IMG/VR virus record: IMGVR_UViG_3300048921_000167
Coordinates: 1 to 25,408 of that record
Length of the DNA: 25,408 nt
Reading direction: 5' to 3' (one strand)
Source of the DNA: a virus
Part shown: positions 5,513-13,463 of the stretch, piece after piece
How the letters are laid out: each line of letters begins with the position of its first letter
Position numbering within the stretch: position 1 is the first letter of the stretch
Translations under genes and position numbers: made by a program
Notes under the pieces: generated by a model
What the model was told of the DNA's origin: nothing
Databases searched by the model: none
Seen by the model: only the letters and a program-made list of their open reading frames with translations

Positions 5513-5866
5513 ATGAATCAAGCAGGAACAGCCTCACAAGGCGCAATTGAGCAGCAAATGAAGGCCTTGGCGCAGTCGCAGTATTTGCAGGATCGGTCTG
5601 TAGTCGGACAGGTCGCGAGCGCACCGCCGGTCACTCTGTCGATGCTGATCGGCGATGCCCTTGGGCTGATGGATCGACTCGACGGTGCTATGGCGACCTT
5701 GGAAAAGCATCTCGATCCGCTGCTCGCTCCGAACTATCCGGAACTGAACAGTGACGGCCAGACGGCATCCCAGCCGCTCATCATCGAGGAAATGTGCCGC
5801 TTGCTCGCGCGCCTGCGCGCCACGTGCGTATCGGTCGACAACATCGACCGACGCGTCCGCATTTGA
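5513..5866 (+). CDS. Hypothetical phage protein
   Basis: 117 residues, ATG at 5513 behind a clear AGGAGAAGG. It begins MNQAGTASQGAIEQQMKALA. The middle (SMLIGDALGLMDRLDGAMAT) and the end (LLARLRATCVSVDNIDRRVR) predict helices, probably coiled coil. It has no membrane segment or enzyme motif. It lies between the resolvase and the antiterminator in the rightward early operon. I do not recognise a named family. Confidence 0.7.
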   Translation: MNQAGTASQGAIEQQMKALAQSQYLQDRSVVGQVASAPPVTLSMLIGDALGLMDRLDGAMATLEKHLDPLLAPNYPELNSDGQTASQPLIIEEMCRLLARLRATCVSVDNIDRRVRI

Positions 5867-5931
5867 ACGACAGCGTATGGCACATGCGCGGGCAAACGCC
5901 CGGCCATGGAGAAGTCGAGCCGCAGATCTAA
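5863..5931 (+). CDS. Possible 22-residue peptide
   Basis: TTG at 5863 overlaps the upstream stop as TTGA, the same 4-bp coupling seen elsewhere, and the frame stays open for 22 codons to TAA at 5929 (contains VWHMRGQTPGHGEVEPQI). An alternative start is ATG at 5884. There is no independent ribosome-binding site. Very short, so weakly supported. Confidence 0.25.
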   Translation: MNDSVWHMRGQTPGHGEVEPQI

Positions 5932-5947
5932 TGTGCCGCGCGGATGC

Positions 5948-5970
5948 TGGCGGGTAAGCCGCCAATTATT
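5948..5970 (+). terminator. Weak terminator-like hairpin
   Basis: Six-base stem TGGCGG/CCGCCA (5948-5953 with 5959-5964) and loop GTAAG, followed by the AT-rich stretch ATTATT. It lacks a real T-run, so it may be only an mRNA structure ahead of the small membrane protein gene. Confidence 0.3.
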
Positions 5971-5993
5971 TACACCTTAAAAGCGGGGAAGCC

Positions 5994-6140
5994 ATGTCAG
6001 TGCCCACACAAGGCGAAATCGCCTACGCGAAATTCATGCTGGAACGCTACGCGGCGATTCTCCCGTACGTGTTGATCAGCATTCCGTTCGTCGTCGCCGC
6101 CGTCTTCGGCTTGGCTTGGATTCTCTCGGAGATGCATTGA
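5994..6140 (+). CDS. Small single-pass membrane protein
   Basis: 48 residues, ATG at 5994 behind GCGGGGAA. The N-terminal half is soluble (MSVPTQGEIAYAKFMLERY). The C-terminal half is a strong membrane helix from about residue 23 to 44 (PYVLISIPFVVAAVFGLAWI) with a short tail. Its stop overlaps the start of the antiterminator gene (TGATG). Function unknown; candidates include an early membrane protein acting in superinfection exclusion, but nothing in the sequence decides this. A lysis role is less likely because the lysis cassette is at 24.3 kb. Confidence 0.65.
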   Translation: MSVPTQGEIAYAKFMLERYAAILPYVLISIPFVVAAVFGLAWILSEMH

Positions 6141-6556
6141 TGGATTTGAACGCGCTCGAAGCACGGCTTGAGAACTGGGCGCTCGCGCAGCGTTCGGGCG
6201 GATTCAGCGGCCCGGACATCGGCTCTGTCGAGGGACGCTATCGCGGGCGCTATGCTGACGAGCCCGAAGCAGACCCGGACATCGACGCGGAAGACGCGTT
6301 CAAGGTGAACGAGGCGTGGAAGCGCTGCATGCCGCTGGATCGCGATCTGCTGAAGATGTACTACGTGTGGCGCGCGTCGGCAGCATTCATTTGCCGGCGG
6401 CTGAAGCTGAAGCAGGGGCGCCAATATCCGCACGTTTGGGATTTCGCGCTGTACCATGCGCAGAATTCAATCGATAGCCAATTGAAAAAAGCTGACGGAC
6501 TTGTAAACCCGATTAAGTCGTCCTATACTGCGCGCAGATTACCGATTCCGGCCTAG
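6140..6556 (+). CDS. Q-like late antitermination protein
   Basis: 138 residues from ATG at 6140 (MDLNALEARLENWALAQRSG). The C-terminal part (FKVNEAWKRCMPLDRDLLKM, YYVWRASAAFICRRLKL, ALYHAQNSIDSQL) follows the plan of the phage antiterminator Q / late-regulator families: a helix with an LPxxxRxLLxxxY-type motif, then a sigma-4-like helix-turn-helix and a final helix. Position supports this: it is the last gene before a strong promoter at 6501-6529, two hairpin terminators and the packaging genes. Q proteins load onto polymerase near the late promoter and let it read through terminators. Family assignment is by pattern and context; a sigma-like late activator is the alternative. Confidence 0.65.
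   Translation: MDLNALEARLENWALAQRSGGFSGPDIGSVEGRYRGRYADEPEADPDIDAEDAFKVNEAWKRCMPLDRDLLKMYYVWRASAAFICRRLKLKQGRQYPHVWDFALYHAQNSIDSQLKKADGLVNPIKSSYTARRLPIPA
6501..6529 (+). promoter_or_regulatory. Probable late promoter PR'
   Basis: TTGTAA (6501-6506), a 17-bp spacer and TATACT (6524-6529), near the end of the Q-like gene. Transcription would start near 6536 and meet the hairpins at 6564 and 6605, the classical layout of a Q-dependent late promoter. Confidence 0.65.
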
Positions 6557-6563
6557 CCGAGTG

Positions 6564-6587
6564 AAGCGACCTTATGGGGGTCGCTTT
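6564..6587 (+). terminator. First tR'-type hairpin
   Basis: Stem AAGCGACC (6564-6571) with GGTCGCTT (6579-6586), 7-nt loop, then only a short T-run. It lies about 30 bp after the presumed late start site. It may pause or terminate polymerase. Confidence 0.55.
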
Positions 6588-6604
6588 GCCCGCGCAGACC
6601 TTCG

Positions 6605-6638
6605 AAGCCCCGTACAACGAGAGTTGGCGGGGCTTTTC
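6605..6638 (+). terminator. Second tR'-type terminator
   Basis: Strong hairpin: outer stem AAGCCCCG (6605-6612) with CGGGGCTT (6628-6635), inner stem CAAC/GTTG with a GAGA loop, followed by TTTT. A rho-independent terminator between the late promoter and the first late gene. Confidence 0.7.
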
Positions 6639-6654
6639 TCATTGGAGAGCCGAA

Positions 6655-7212
6655 ATGCTCAAGTTCAACGAAGAGACGAAAGTAGTGTTCGCCAACGATG
6701 ACGCGGCTGTTGCTCCGGTGCGCGAAATCACCGAAGCGGAAGTTGCGGGCCTCGTTGCCAACGGCGCGACGGTCGACGCGAGCGCGAATCTGGGGAAGTC
6801 CGACTCGTCGGCTGGAGCTACGGAAGGCGCTGCCCCGGCTGCCCTGGTGCCGGATGCGCCTGCGACTGGCTCGGTTATGGCAGGTGAGCCGGGAAACGCG
6901 CCCTCGACTTCCGGCATTGGTATCTTGGGCGGCTCGACGACGAGTGCAACCTTGACGCCTGACCAGAAAGCCGCGCAGGACGTGGTAGACGCTGGCACGG
7001 CGCCAGCTGGCAACCCGGCCTCAGGCGAGTTCACCAGCGCTGACGGCACGACCGCACCCACCGACGAAGTTCACCCCGCACACGAAGCCACGAACGCGCT
7101 GGAACGCTTCATGGAGCGCATCAGCAACGACTTCCTGAAGGAAGGCAAAGCGCTGGTCGCGGCTGTGCGCGCGGAAGTCGACAAGCTCGTGCACGGCGTC
7201 GAGAACGACTGA
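6655..7212 (+). CDS. Hypothetical Ala/Gly-rich first late protein
   Basis: 185 residues. I chose ATG at 6655 (MLKFNEETKVVFANDDAAVA) with GGAGAG 6 nt upstream; an in-frame start at 6574 lies within the terminator hairpins and is unlikely. The N-terminal 40 residues look folded. Residues about 45-140 are low-complexity and rich in Ala, Gly, Ser, Thr and Pro, probably disordered. The last 35 residues form an amphipathic helix (ERFMERISNDFLKEGKALVA). I do not recognise the family. First late gene, just ahead of the terminase genes; its role is unknown. Confidence 0.6.
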   Translation: MLKFNEETKVVFANDDAAVAPVREITEAEVAGLVANGATVDASANLGKSDSSAGATEGAAPAALVPDAPATGSVMAGEPGNAPSTSGIGILGGSTTSATLTPDQKAAQDVVDAGTAPAGNPASGEFTSADGTTAPTDEVHPAHEATNALERFMERISNDFLKEGKALVAAVRAEVDKLVHGVEND

Positions 7213-7214
7213 TC

Positions 7215-7373
7215 ATGAAGCGCTGGCACGTGGGAAGCGAAGGCGTGAACGTGAATGAAGGCGGCTACCTGCTGACTTTCTTTTGGTCACGCCGTCGCCG
7301 TTTCATCCGCCTGTGGCTGAAGCTGAACTTCTGGCAGCGCAGCCGCGGCATCGAATGGTCGAGGTGGTACTGA
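7215..7373 (+). CDS. Small basic hypothetical protein
   Basis: 52 residues, ATG at 7215, two bases after the upstream stop, with its own stop overlapping the terminase small subunit start (TGATG). It is strongly basic and Trp-rich (FFWSRRRRFIRLWLKLNFWQ). It might bind nucleic acid or associate with membranes. No family recognised; the tight packing on both sides is the main support. Confidence 0.5.
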   Translation: MKRWHVGSEGVNVNEGGYLLTFFWSRRRRFIRLWLKLNFWQRSRGIEWSRWY

Positions 7374-7753
7374 TGGCCGGCCGTCCGAGCGCCTACAAGC
7401 GGGAATACTGCGAGTTGGCGAAGAACTATTGCCTGCTGGGCGCGACTGACGACGATCTCGCGTCCTTCCTCGGCGTCTCTCGCAAGACGGTCGACAATTG
7501 GCGGACCACGCATCCAGAGTTCGCGGAAGCCGCCAAGGCAGGCAAGGAGCAGGCTGATGCGCTGGTCGCGCGCAGCCTCTACAACAAGGCCGTGGGCGGC
7601 GATACGACGGCCTGCATCTTCTGGCTGAAGAACCGCCAGAAACACGCCTGGCGCGACCGCCACGAGATAGACCACAGCGGCAAGGTGGCAGTCGACCCGA
7701 TTCAGGTCCTGCTTCAGACCGTCGAAGGAACCGGGCTCAAGCCGGCTGAATAA
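7373..7753 (+). CDS. terS: Terminase small subunit
   Basis: 126 residues from ATG at 7373 (MAGRPSAYKREYCELAKNYC). The N-terminal pattern GRPSxY...A...CLLGATDDDLASFLGV followed by SRKTVDNWRTTHPEFAEA is the helix-turn-helix of phage small terminases, covering about residues 5-50. The C-terminal half (SLYNKAVGGDTTACIFWLKN) is the usual oligomerisation and large-subunit contact part. It recognises the packaging site on the phage DNA and hands it to the large subunit, whose gene follows with a 1-bp overlap (TAATG). Confidence 0.88.
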   Translation: MAGRPSAYKREYCELAKNYCLLGATDDDLASFLGVSRKTVDNWRTTHPEFAEAAKAGKEQADALVARSLYNKAVGGDTTACIFWLKNRQKHAWRDRHEIDHSGKVAVDPIQVLLQTVEGTGLKPAE

Positions 7754-9255
7754 TGCCACTCGACCCGCGTATCAATGCCGACGACTGGAAGAACCCGGTC
7801 TGGCGGCTCAGCAACCTTTACTGGATCACGGACAAGAACGGCAAGGTGGTGAAGTTCGCTCCGAACATGGAGCAAACGCGGTTCATCGAGAACCTGCACT
7901 ACCGCAACGTGATCCTGAAGGCGCGGCAGCTCGGGTTCTCGACGCTGATTCAGTTGATCGAGCTCGACGCCGCGGTGTTCACCAGCAACCTGCGCGCGGG
8001 CGTGATCGCGGACACGCTGGAGAACGTCACGACGATCTTCCGCGACAAGATCCGCTTCGCCTATGATCGGCTGCCCGAAGGCATCAGGCAGGAGCGATAT
8101 CCGGTTCAGGACTCGTCGACGGAACTGCTGCTGTCGAACAACTCGAGCGTTCGTGTGGGCACGTCGATGCGCTCCGGCACGCTGCAATACCTGCACATCT
8201 CCGAGTTCGGCAAGATCTGCGCGAAGTCGCCCGAGAAGGCGCGGGAAATCATCACGGGCGCAATACCGGCGGTGGCGCCTGACGGCTTCCTGTTCGTCGA
8301 GTCGACTGCCGAAGGGCGCGAAGGTCCGTTCTACGAGATGGTCGAGCACGCGCGCAAGCGCATTGGCCGCCGCCATCAGCCGATCGAAGAGAAATTCCAC
8401 TTCTTCGCGTGGTTCGGCCGGCCCGAATACGAAGTCGATCCCGAGACGGTCATCGTTTCGCCCAAGGATCACGACTACTTCAATCGCATCGAAGTTTCCG
8501 CACCGTGCATCCTCGGCCCTCGCAAGCGCGCCTGGTACGTGCTGATGCGCGAGAAGCAGGGCGCGGACATGAAGCGCGAGTTCCCGAGCACGCCTGACGA
8601 AGCATTCGAGGCCAGCAATGAAGGCGCGTGGTATCGCGAGCAGTTCGACCGCATGCGCGCTGATCGTCGCATCTGCCGCGTGCCTTACGAGCCGTCAGAG
8701 GTCGTCAATACGTTCTGGGACCTTGGCGCGAACGACACGACCGCGATTTGGTTCCACCAGCAGATAGGCCCGGAGAACCGCTGGTTGCGCTTCTACGAGG
8801 CCAACGGTCGCACGTTGGATCACTTCGTCAGCTACATGAAGTCGACCGGCTACAACTTCGGCAAGCACTACCTCCCGCACGACGCGACGCACAAGCGCTT
8901 GCAGTCGGGGTTTCAGAACCGCTCTGTCGAAGACATGCTCATCGATCTAGGCGTGCGCGATATCGAGATCGTGCCGCGCATCGAGGATGTGACTGTCGGC
9001 ATCAACCAAACCCGCATGGCGCTGAGTTCCTGCTACTTCGACGAAGAGCTGTGCAAGGAAGGGCTCGACCACCTCGAAAAGTATTCGAAGGAATGGGACA
9101 AGAACGGCGGCTGCTGGAAGAACTATCCGAAGCACGACGCGCATTCGAACGCGGCTGACGCGCTGCGCCAGTTCGGCCAGCGCTCCAAGCATCTGCGCAC
9201 ACAAGGTGTGTGGTCCGGTGGCGATCTGCAATATCCCGAACTCAACGTGGCATAG
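7753..9255 (+). CDS. terL: Terminase large subunit (packaging ATPase/nuclease)
   Basis: 500 residues from ATG at 7753. The N-terminal ATPase has a Walker A variant KARQLGFST (56-64). A Walker B-like strand YLHISEFG carries probable catalytic Glu151, with Ser150 where many terminases have Asp. The C-terminal RNase H-like nuclease begins FWDLGANDTTAIW (Asp323) and ends with KHDAHSNAADAL (Asp462, Asp469), matching the usual metal-binding acids. Length is typical. It pumps DNA into the prohead through the portal encoded next and cuts the concatemer. P22-like relatives use headful packaging, but this sequence alone does not decide headful or cohesive ends. Confidence 0.92.
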   Translation: MPLDPRINADDWKNPVWRLSNLYWITDKNGKVVKFAPNMEQTRFIENLHYRNVILKARQLGFSTLIQLIELDAAVFTSNLRAGVIADTLENVTTIFRDKIRFAYDRLPEGIRQERYPVQDSSTELLLSNNSSVRVGTSMRSGTLQYLHISEFGKICAKSPEKAREIITGAIPAVAPDGFLFVESTAEGREGPFYEMVEHARKRIGRRHQPIEEKFHFFAWFGRPEYEVDPETVIVSPKDHDYFNRIEVSAPCILGPRKRAWYVLMREKQGADMKREFPSTPDEAFEASNEGAWYREQFDRMRADRRICRVPYEPSEVVNTFWDLGANDTTAIWFHQQIGPENRWLRFYEANGRTLDHFVSYMKSTGYNFGKHYLPHDATHKRLQSGFQNRSVEDMLIDLGVRDIEIVPRIEDVTVGINQTRMALSSCYFDEELCKEGLDHLEKYSKEWDKNGGCWKNYPKHDAHSNAADALRQFGQRSKHLRTQGVWSGGDLQYPELNVA

Positions 9256-9260
9256 GCGAA

Positions 9261-11711
9261 ATGGACGAATTCAGCGGCTCGCAGGACGAACGCGGCGTAG
9301 ATCAGGCTCCCGCGCCGATGACCGAGCAAGACCTTCGGTACATCACTGATCGCGAGATCAACGATAGCTACGACTGGACGTTCGGCAAGGTCGCGACCGA
9401 GCGCGCCAAGGCAGAGCAGTATTACCTCGGGCTTCCAGTCGGCGACCTCGCAGCGCCCGCCATTCCGGGCCGCTCGTCCATCGTGTCGACCGACGTGTCC
9501 GACACGGTTGAATGGTTGCTGCCAGCGTTGATCGAGATTTTTACGGCGGGTGACAAGGTAGTCGAGTTCACCGCGCAGAAAGAGTCCGACGAGCAGGCTG
9601 CCGAGCAGACGACCGATCTCGTGAACTACGTGTTCTACCAGCAGAACCCCGGCTGGCAGGTGCTCTACACGTGGATCAAAGACGCGCTGATCCAGAAGAA
9701 CGGCATTGTGAAAGTGTGGTGGGATCCGACGCCCGATACAGTGCGCGAGGAATACCACGGCATGACGGACATCCAGTTTGCCATGCTGATGCAGGACAAC
9801 ACGGTCAAGCCGGTCGAGCACACAGCCTATCCCGATCCGATGGCAGTGCAGGCCGCGCAACAACAGTATCAGCAGGCTGTCCAGCAATTCCCGATGGCGC
9901 AGCAGCAATACCAGCAGGCAGCGCAGCAGCGCGCGATGCAGGCTCAACAGCCGCAGCAACCGTCGCAAATGCCCCCAGGCGCGCCGCAACCAGGCCAGCC
10001 GCCCCAGGGCATGCCTCCGCAGCAACAGCCGCTTCCACCCCCTCCGCAGCCCCCGCAACCGCCCGATGTCTCAAAGCTTCCGCAGCTGCACGATGTGGCT
10101 GTCATTCGCACCAAGGCGAGCGGGAAAGTCTGCGTCGACAATGTGCCGCCGGAGGAATTCCTGATATCGCGCCGGTCGAAGCGAATCGGCGACGGGCCGC
10201 ATGGTCACCGTGTCAAGCGAACGATCAGTTATTTGCGCCAGCAGGGCTACAAGAACGTCGATCAGATCACCTCAGACGACATCGCCAATCCGTCACTCAA
10301 TCAAGAAGCCATTGTTCGGCGCTCGCTCGAAGATGCGCCATACGGCTTCGAAGATAGCGACGGTGACGGTGATGAAACGATGCGCGAGGTCTGGCTGACC
10401 GAGTGGTACACCCAGGTTGATTTCGACGGTGACGGCATTGCCGAGTGGCGAAAGGTCGTTCGCTCCGGAGAGGCCATTCTCGAAAATGTCCCGTTCGATG
10501 GCTCGCCGTTCGTGTCGCTGTGCGCTGTGCCGCTGCCGCACCTGTTCTTCGGGCTCTCGCCGGCCGAGCAGGCCATGTCGACGCAGCGCCTGAAGACGAC
10601 GGTTCTGCGCGGCATCATCGACAACCAGCAGATGCAGATCAACGGCCGCATGTACGCGGTCGATGAAGAGGTGAATCTCGATGACCTGCTCACGAATCGA
10701 CCAGGCGGGATCGTGCGTGTCAAGACTCCGCAGTCGGTCGGCACGCTTCAGCAAGGCATGGGCGACACGGCAGGCGCCTACCAGCTTCTCGAATACGCCG
10801 ACACGTCCAAGCAAGAGCGCACGGGCGTGATGAAGCTCACGCAGGGCTCCGACGCGGACATCCTGAACACGACCGCCGCCGGCAACAAGAACATGACCGA
10901 CCGGTCGAATCAGCGCGTGAAGCTGATCGCTCGGATCATCGCTGAAACGGCGATGAAGGACCTGTTCCGGCTGATTCAAAAGCTGCTGTCGGAGTATCAA
11001 GACCGGTCCATGACGATGAAGCTGCGCGGCGAATGGGTCGATGTCGATCCGCGCGCGTGGAAGAACCAATTCGATATGACGTGCGATGTCGGGCTCGGCA
11101 CGGGCGACAAGAGCACGGCAATCGCTCATCTGACGATGATGGGTCAGGCGCAGCAGCAGGCTCTTCAGATCGGCGTGGCGACCCCGCAGAACATCTACAA
11201 CACGCTCAAGAAGGTGCCCGCGCTGCTCGGCTACAAGAATGCCGACGAGTTCTTCACGGACCCGTCCAAGGCCCCTCCCAAGCCGCCGCAGCCTGACCCG
11301 AAGATCGCGCAGATCCAAGCCAAGGGCCAATCCGATCAGCAGATCGAAGCGCAGCGCCAGCAGTTCGACGCGCAAAAGGCTCAGGCAGACCAGCAGCTTG
11401 AAGTGCTGAAAGCGCATCTCGAGCAGCAAACGGCGCTATTCCAGCAACAAGCGCAGGCGCAGCAGGCCGATCAGCAGAACAAGCTCGAAGCGCAGCGCGA
11501 CCTGATCAAGGCGCATTTGGACCAGCAAAGCCAGCACATGCAGTTGCAGTTCCAGGCGCAGATGGCGCAGTTTGAACAGATGGTGGCGCTTCAGATCGCG
11601 CAGATCGGCGCCGCAAGCCGCGTCGAGGTCGCAGAGACGACTGCCGCGACCACGCTGCAAAGCGCGCAGATCTCAGCCGCCAATCAGGCGAGTCAAACGG
11701 AGAGTCAGTGA
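9261..11711 (+). CDS. Portal protein, P22-type, with Q/P-rich insertion
   Basis: 816 residues from ATG at 9261. A longer in-frame start at 9210 would overlap the terminase and is unlikely. The N-terminal EQYYLGLP and SSIVSTDVSDTVEWLLPAL, the TTAAGNKNMTDRSNQ region and the order terminase-portal-scaffold-capsid identify a large P22-type portal. Residues about 194-268 are a Gln- and then Pro-rich insertion that looks disordered. The C-terminal 130 residues are Gln/Ala-rich coiled coil, as expected for the long barrel of P22 portals that projects into the head. Dodecameric portals form the DNA channel and the platform for adaptor and nozzle. Family certain; insertion function unknown. Confidence 0.9.
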   Translation: MDEFSGSQDERGVDQAPAPMTEQDLRYITDREINDSYDWTFGKVATERAKAEQYYLGLPVGDLAAPAIPGRSSIVSTDVSDTVEWLLPALIEIFTAGDKVVEFTAQKESDEQAAEQTTDLVNYVFYQQNPGWQVLYTWIKDALIQKNGIVKVWWDPTPDTVREEYHGMTDIQFAMLMQDNTVKPVEHTAYPDPMAVQAAQQQYQQAVQQFPMAQQQYQQAAQQRAMQAQQPQQPSQMPPGAPQPGQPPQGMPPQQQPLPPPPQPPQPPDVSKLPQLHDVAVIRTKASGKVCVDNVPPEEFLISRRSKRIGDGPHGHRVKRTISYLRQQGYKNVDQITSDDIANPSLNQEAIVRRSLEDAPYGFEDSDGDGDETMREVWLTEWYTQVDFDGDGIAEWRKVVRSGEAILENVPFDGSPFVSLCAVPLPHLFFGLSPAEQAMSTQRLKTTVLRGIIDNQQMQINGRMYAVDEEVNLDDLLTNRPGGIVRVKTPQSVGTLQQGMGDTAGAYQLLEYADTSKQERTGVMKLTQGSDADILNTTAAGNKNMTDRSNQRVKLIARIIAETAMKDLFRLIQKLLSEYQDRSMTMKLRGEWVDVDPRAWKNQFDMTCDVGLGTGDKSTAIAHLTMMGQAQQQALQIGVATPQNIYNTLKKVPALLGYKNADEFFTDPSKAPPKPPQPDPKIAQIQAKGQSDQQIEAQRQQFDAQKAQADQQLEVLKAHLEQQTALFQQQAQAQQADQQNKLEAQRDLIKAHLDQQSQHMQLQFQAQMAQFEQMVALQIAQIGAASRVEVAETTAATTLQSAQISAANQASQTESQ

Positions 11712-11726
11712 TGCCACGAGGACAAT

Positions 11727-12041
11727 ATGACCGATCAAAAGCAAGATCCAAAGCTGCGCAGCGAAGTGGAGCGCGGCCGGCAAGCGAACGAGTTGCTGGA
11801 GAACCCGCTGATCAAGGAAGCATTCGAGACGATTCGCTCGCGCTACATGTCGGAGTGGGAGAACAGCCCGGCCCGGGACTCAGCGGGGCGCGAGAAGATC
11901 TGGACCTATCTCAAGCAGTTGGAGGCGGTCAAGGCGCACCTGAGCGAGGTAGTGACGACCGGGAAGATGGCGCAGATGGAGCAGGAGCAGCGCAGCCTCG
12001 TGGAGCGATTGAAGGATGGGATCGATTCCTTTGTCGGCTGA
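11727..12041 (+). CDS. Hypothetical helical protein between portal and scaffold
   Basis: 104 residues from ATG at 11727 (MTDQKQDPKLRSEVERGRQA) with GAGGAC 7 nt upstream. It is almost entirely charged and helical (ELLENPLIKEAFETIRSRYM, LKQLEAVKAHLSEVVTTGKM), suggesting coiled coil. I have a sense that similar roughly 100-residue proteins often follow the portal in podoviruses of betaproteobacteria, but no function is established. It may take part in prohead assembly. Its stop overlaps a possible CTG start of the next ORF. Confidence 0.7.
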   Translation: MTDQKQDPKLRSEVERGRQANELLENPLIKEAFETIRSRYMSEWENSPARDSAGREKIWTYLKQLEAVKAHLSEVVTTGKMAQMEQEQRSLVERLKDGIDSFVG

Positions 12042-12196
12042 ACGCGCTTGACCACGGCAATCCGGAGCGCCGGCTTGCTCGCATCTGGCACCCGGAGCCG
12101 CGGTGTGCGGTATGGAATGGAATCCACGGCAGCGCGCGCGTCGAGAAGGGCGATTGCGCCTACCAGTGGGGCGACGGTGAGATGGTGACGCTGTGA
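12038..12196 (+). CDS. Small hypothetical protein, possible CTG start
   Basis: 52 codons open from CTG at 12038 to TGA at 12194. No ATG, GTG or TTG is available in this frame at the right place, but CTG overlaps the upstream stop as CTGA and the stop overlaps the next start as GTGA. The peptide (ARIWHPEPRCAVWNGIHGSA, then DCAYQWGDGEMVTL) has a natural-looking composition with many Trp and Gly. No family recognised. The alternative is a non-coding gap or a gene that lost its start codon. Confidence 0.4.
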   Translation: MNALDHGNPERRLARIWHPEPRCAVWNGIHGSARVEKGDCAYQWGDGEMVTL

Positions 12197-12396
12197 CGCC
12201 CTTTCGCGCGATGAGCGACACGAGTCTGATTGTGAATGGCGAAGAGGATTTCTCGCCGCTCGTCTCAGACGCGCTGTACGAGAAGCACGGTTCGCACGTG
12301 AGCTACACACGCTGCCCGTGCGGGTCGATCACCTTCCACCTCACCATGCGCACCGTCGTTTGCGCGCACTGCACGGCCGAGATAACCGGCCACTGA
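12193..12396 (+). CDS. Small zinc-ribbon-like protein
   Basis: 67 residues from GTG at 12193, in a GTGA overlap with the preceding frame. ATG at 12211 is an alternative start without a ribosome-binding site. The C-terminal half has two Cys pairs, TRCPCGSITFHLTM and VVCAHCTAEI, about 20 residues apart, which suggests one small zinc-binding knuckle. Function unknown. It is followed by a strong terminator, so it ends a transcription segment. Confidence 0.6.
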   Translation: MTPFRAMSDTSLIVNGEEDFSPLVSDALYEKHGSHVSYTRCPCGSITFHLTMRTVVCAHCTAEITGH

Positions 12397-12416
12397 CGAT
12401 GACAGTTTTCAACCCC

Positions 12417-12450
12417 AGCCTGCTCGGAGCGATCCCAGCAGGCTTTTTTT
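12417..12450 (+). terminator. Rho-independent terminator before the scaffold gene
   Basis: Stem AGCCTGCT (12417-12424) with AGCAGGCT (12437-12444), 12-nt loop, then seven T. Upstream and downstream genes are both late, so read-through by antitermination is expected. Confidence 0.85.
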
Positions 12451-12493
12451 ATGACCAACCGCTACCCGACCGGGCGCGAACAGGAGTAGGACC

Positions 12494-13444
12494 GTGAATA
12501 TTTCCAAGTTGCTCAAGCGTCTTTTCATGTCGTTCGTACTGTTTGCGGACGGCGACGGGGAGGGCGCTGGTGGTGATCCGATGGACGAGCTTTCCGCTCT
12601 CATTCCCGATGAAGCGGACGAAGGTGAAGACGAGACCGATGCCGGTCAGCAGGGCGGGACACAAACCCAACCCGTGCAGGCCCAAGCGGAAGACCCGAAC
12701 GAACCGACGTTCACTCTGAAGGTCGACGGCGAAGAGCGCGTTGTGAAGCAGAGCGATCTGCTCGCGAGCGCACAGAAGTACCTGGCTGGCGACAAACGGC
12801 TTGAAGAGGCCGCGAAGCTGCGCAAGGAAGTTGAGCCCGAGCGCGCGGCGGTCCTCGCCGAACGCCAGCAGTTGGGCCAGGCGCTTCAGCACTACACCGC
12901 CCAGCTCACGACCGTGTTGCAAGCAACGCAGCCGAACAGGGAGCAACTGGCAGCAGAAAACCCCGGAGAGTACGTCCGCCAACGCCACGCATGGGAACAG
13001 AAGCTGGGCGAATTGCAGCGCGCGCAGGAGGCGCAAGCCATCCTTACGCAGCGTCAGCAGCAAGACCAGATGAAAGCAGCCCAGGCGCGCGGCGCGGAAG
13101 AGCAGGAAAAGCTGCTCACGGTGCTCCCCGAATGGAAGGACCCCGCCAAAGCGAAAACCGAAGCAGCAGCCGTCGATGGATACCTGAAGGCACAAGGCTT
13201 CACTGACGATGAGCGCAACGGGATCGCTGATCACCGTGTAGTGGTGATCACGCGCAAGGCGATGCTGTATGACGAACTCATGAAGTCGCAAGGAACCGCA
13301 GCGCAGCGCGTCAAGAACGTGCCACCGCGGGCCGAGCGGCCGGGAGTCTCGACGCAGACCACGCAAGCGAGCGCGGACCGCTCCAAAGCGCTGGAACGCT
13401 TCTCGAAGGCTCCATCAATCGACACTCTCGCCGACCTCCTGTAG
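12494..13444 (+). CDS. Capsid scaffolding protein
   Basis: 316 residues from GTG at 12494 with AGGAG 7 nt upstream. ATG at 12527 lacks a ribosome-binding site. The protein is acidic at the N-terminus (about residues 20-60, rich in D, E and G), has a small folded part (FTLKVDGEERVVKQSDLLAS) seen in phage scaffolds, then a long coiled coil rich in Q, E, A and K (about 100-220) and a short C-terminal tail. Position directly before the major capsid gene and this plan identify a scaffold that shapes the prohead and then leaves or is cut. No protease domain is visible. Confidence 0.8.
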   Translation: MNISKLLKRLFMSFVLFADGDGEGAGGDPMDELSALIPDEADEGEDETDAGQQGGTQTQPVQAQAEDPNEPTFTLKVDGEERVVKQSDLLASAQKYLAGDKRLEEAAKLRKEVEPERAAVLAERQQLGQALQHYTAQLTTVLQATQPNREQLAAENPGEYVRQRHAWEQKLGELQRAQEAQAILTQRQQQDQMKAAQARGAEEQEKLLTVLPEWKDPAKAKTEAAAVDGYLKAQGFTDDERNGIADHRVVVITRKAMLYDELMKSQGTAAQRVKNVPPRAERPGVSTQTTQASADRSKALERFSKAPSIDTLADLL

Positions 13445-13463
13445 GCGGCACAAAGGACCCAAA

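Noticed and set aside
6574-6654. Upstream start for the first late gene
   Set aside because: The extension would be encoded by the two terminator hairpins; ATG at 6655 has its own ribosome-binding site.
9210-9260. N-terminal extension of the portal reading frame
   Set aside because: It lies inside the terminase large subunit gene; the ATG at 9261 just after the terminase stop is more natural.
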